Positions 5,422 to 5,751 of a stretch of 5,751 bases of DNA are shown here, in pieces. The DNA comes from Methanofollis sp. GTDB lineage: Archaea; Halobacteriota; Methanomicrobia; Methanomicrobiales; Methanofollaceae. The notes under the pieces were generated by a model. It saw only the letters and a list, made by a program, of their open reading frames with translations. It made no database searches and had not been told where the DNA came from. The translations under genes were made by a program, and so were the position numbers. Numbering within the stretch: position 1 is the first letter of the stretch; each line of letters begins with the position of its first letter. The stretch spans positions 1-5,751 of the forward strand of contig JAQVHG010000150.1 in assembly GCA_028696365.1 (NCBI GenBank). The letters run 5' to 3'.

Positions 5422-5751
5422 CCATGCAGGCCTCGAGGCGGCCGACGGCAACACCGTCCTCGTCGACGACGACAAGGGTGGGGTACCGATAGCGTTCCAT
5501 CGCCTCGATCGCGTGGCGAAGGGTGGCCGTGGCCGGGACCGAGATGTGGCGTCTGGTCATGATGTCAGCGGCCACCGCAGTCTCCCGTCTGAGGAGACAC
5601 TCGATGCAGTGCTCCCGCTCCCTGCCCCGCACGCCCACCACCGGGCCGACCGAGGCGAGGAGGTCGAGGGCGGTGATGAACCCGAGGAAGTGATGCTCTG
5701 GACCAGCGACGACGAGGTCGGTGCACCCGAGCCTGGAGAAGGTCTCGAAGA
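5387..5751 (-). CDS. Tandem CBS-domain protein, C-terminal part, 5' end beyond the window
   Basis: The minus-strand frame runs open from the stop at 5387-5389 to the right edge, giving 120 visible residues. The GTG at 5639-5641 is therefore probably an internal valine rather than the start. Residues 1-34 (numbered from the edge) look like the C-terminal half of a CBS domain (DLVVAG, then FLGFITALDLLASV). Residues about 60-117 are a whole second CBS domain: ADIMTRRHISVPATATLRHA, then YPTLVVVDEDG and GRLEACMVISHL. CBS pairs bind adenine nucleotides or SAM and act as regulatory modules; the ligand here is unknown. The linker carries an HCIEC cysteine pair of unclear meaning. The gene converges on the antiporter and overlaps its 3' end by 35 bases. 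Whether it has other domains upstream cannot be seen. Functional pairing with the antiporter is speculation from position only. Confidence 0.85.
   Translation of the reverse strand, partial: FETFSRLGCTDLVVAGPEHHFLGFITALDLLASVGPVVGVRGREREHCIECLLRRETAVAADIMTRRHISVPATATLRHAIEAMERYRYPTLVVVDEDGVAVGRLEACMVISHLRVAGHL

Noticed and set aside
4753..5475. 240-codon open frame on the minus strand across the antiporter gene
   Set aside because: Its translation is a low-complexity charged sequence rich in D, E, R and H, as expected for the complement of a GC-rich membrane-protein gene. The plus-strand frame has clear CPA2 motifs.
5639..5641. GTG as the true start of an 84-residue single-CBS protein
   Set aside because: The frame stays open to the window edge and the upstream residues form the C-terminal half of another CBS domain, so the GTG is most likely internal.

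Overview
The window looks like a euryarchaeal methanogen of the order Methanomicrobiales (Methanoculleus/Methanofollis-like). The evidence is a GC-rich sequence, a PKD-domain surface protein ending in an archaeal dockerin-type calcium-binding module, a histidine kinase with the SHDINNAN-type H-box common in these methanogens, oligo-T terminators and GGAGG-type ribosome binding sites. The genus is an inference from protein style; there is no rRNA to confirm it.

Layout. (1) Bases 1-872, + strand: the 3' part of a secreted PKD / cohesin-like / dockerin-like protein, cut by the left edge and followed by a T6 terminator. (2) Bases 873-1038: a non-coding leader with two small predicted hairpins and a strong ribosome binding site. 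(3) Bases 1039-2181, +: a 380-residue radical SAM protein with a reduced, five-cysteine SPASM-like C-terminus, followed by a T7 terminator. (4) Bases 2182-2313: an AT-rich promoter region. (5) Bases 2314-4221, +: a 635-residue membrane sensor histidine kinase (extracytoplasmic Cache-like sensor, HAMP, coiled coil, HisKA, HATPase). (6) Bases 4249-5421, +: a CPA2-type cation/proton antiporter 27 bases downstream, probably in the same transcript. (7) Bases 5387-5751, - strand: the C-terminal part of a tandem CBS-domain protein that converges on the antiporter, overlaps its 3' end by 35 bases and runs off the right edge.

How the genes may work together. The kinase and antiporter form a plausible two-gene unit in which the kinase could sense an external signal linked to ion or pH homeostasis, but no response regulator is present in the window. 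The PKD protein and the radical SAM gene look like separate transcription units, each closed by its own oligo-T run. No clear precursor peptide lies beside the radical SAM enzyme, so its substrate cannot be read from this window. I see no mobile element, CRISPR array, tRNA or rRNA. Nothing here is clearly a new system. The points most worth a second look are the reduced SPASM cysteine set, the altered kinase G1 box, the dense sequons on the surface protein, and the odd translation starts of the kinase and antiporter genes.
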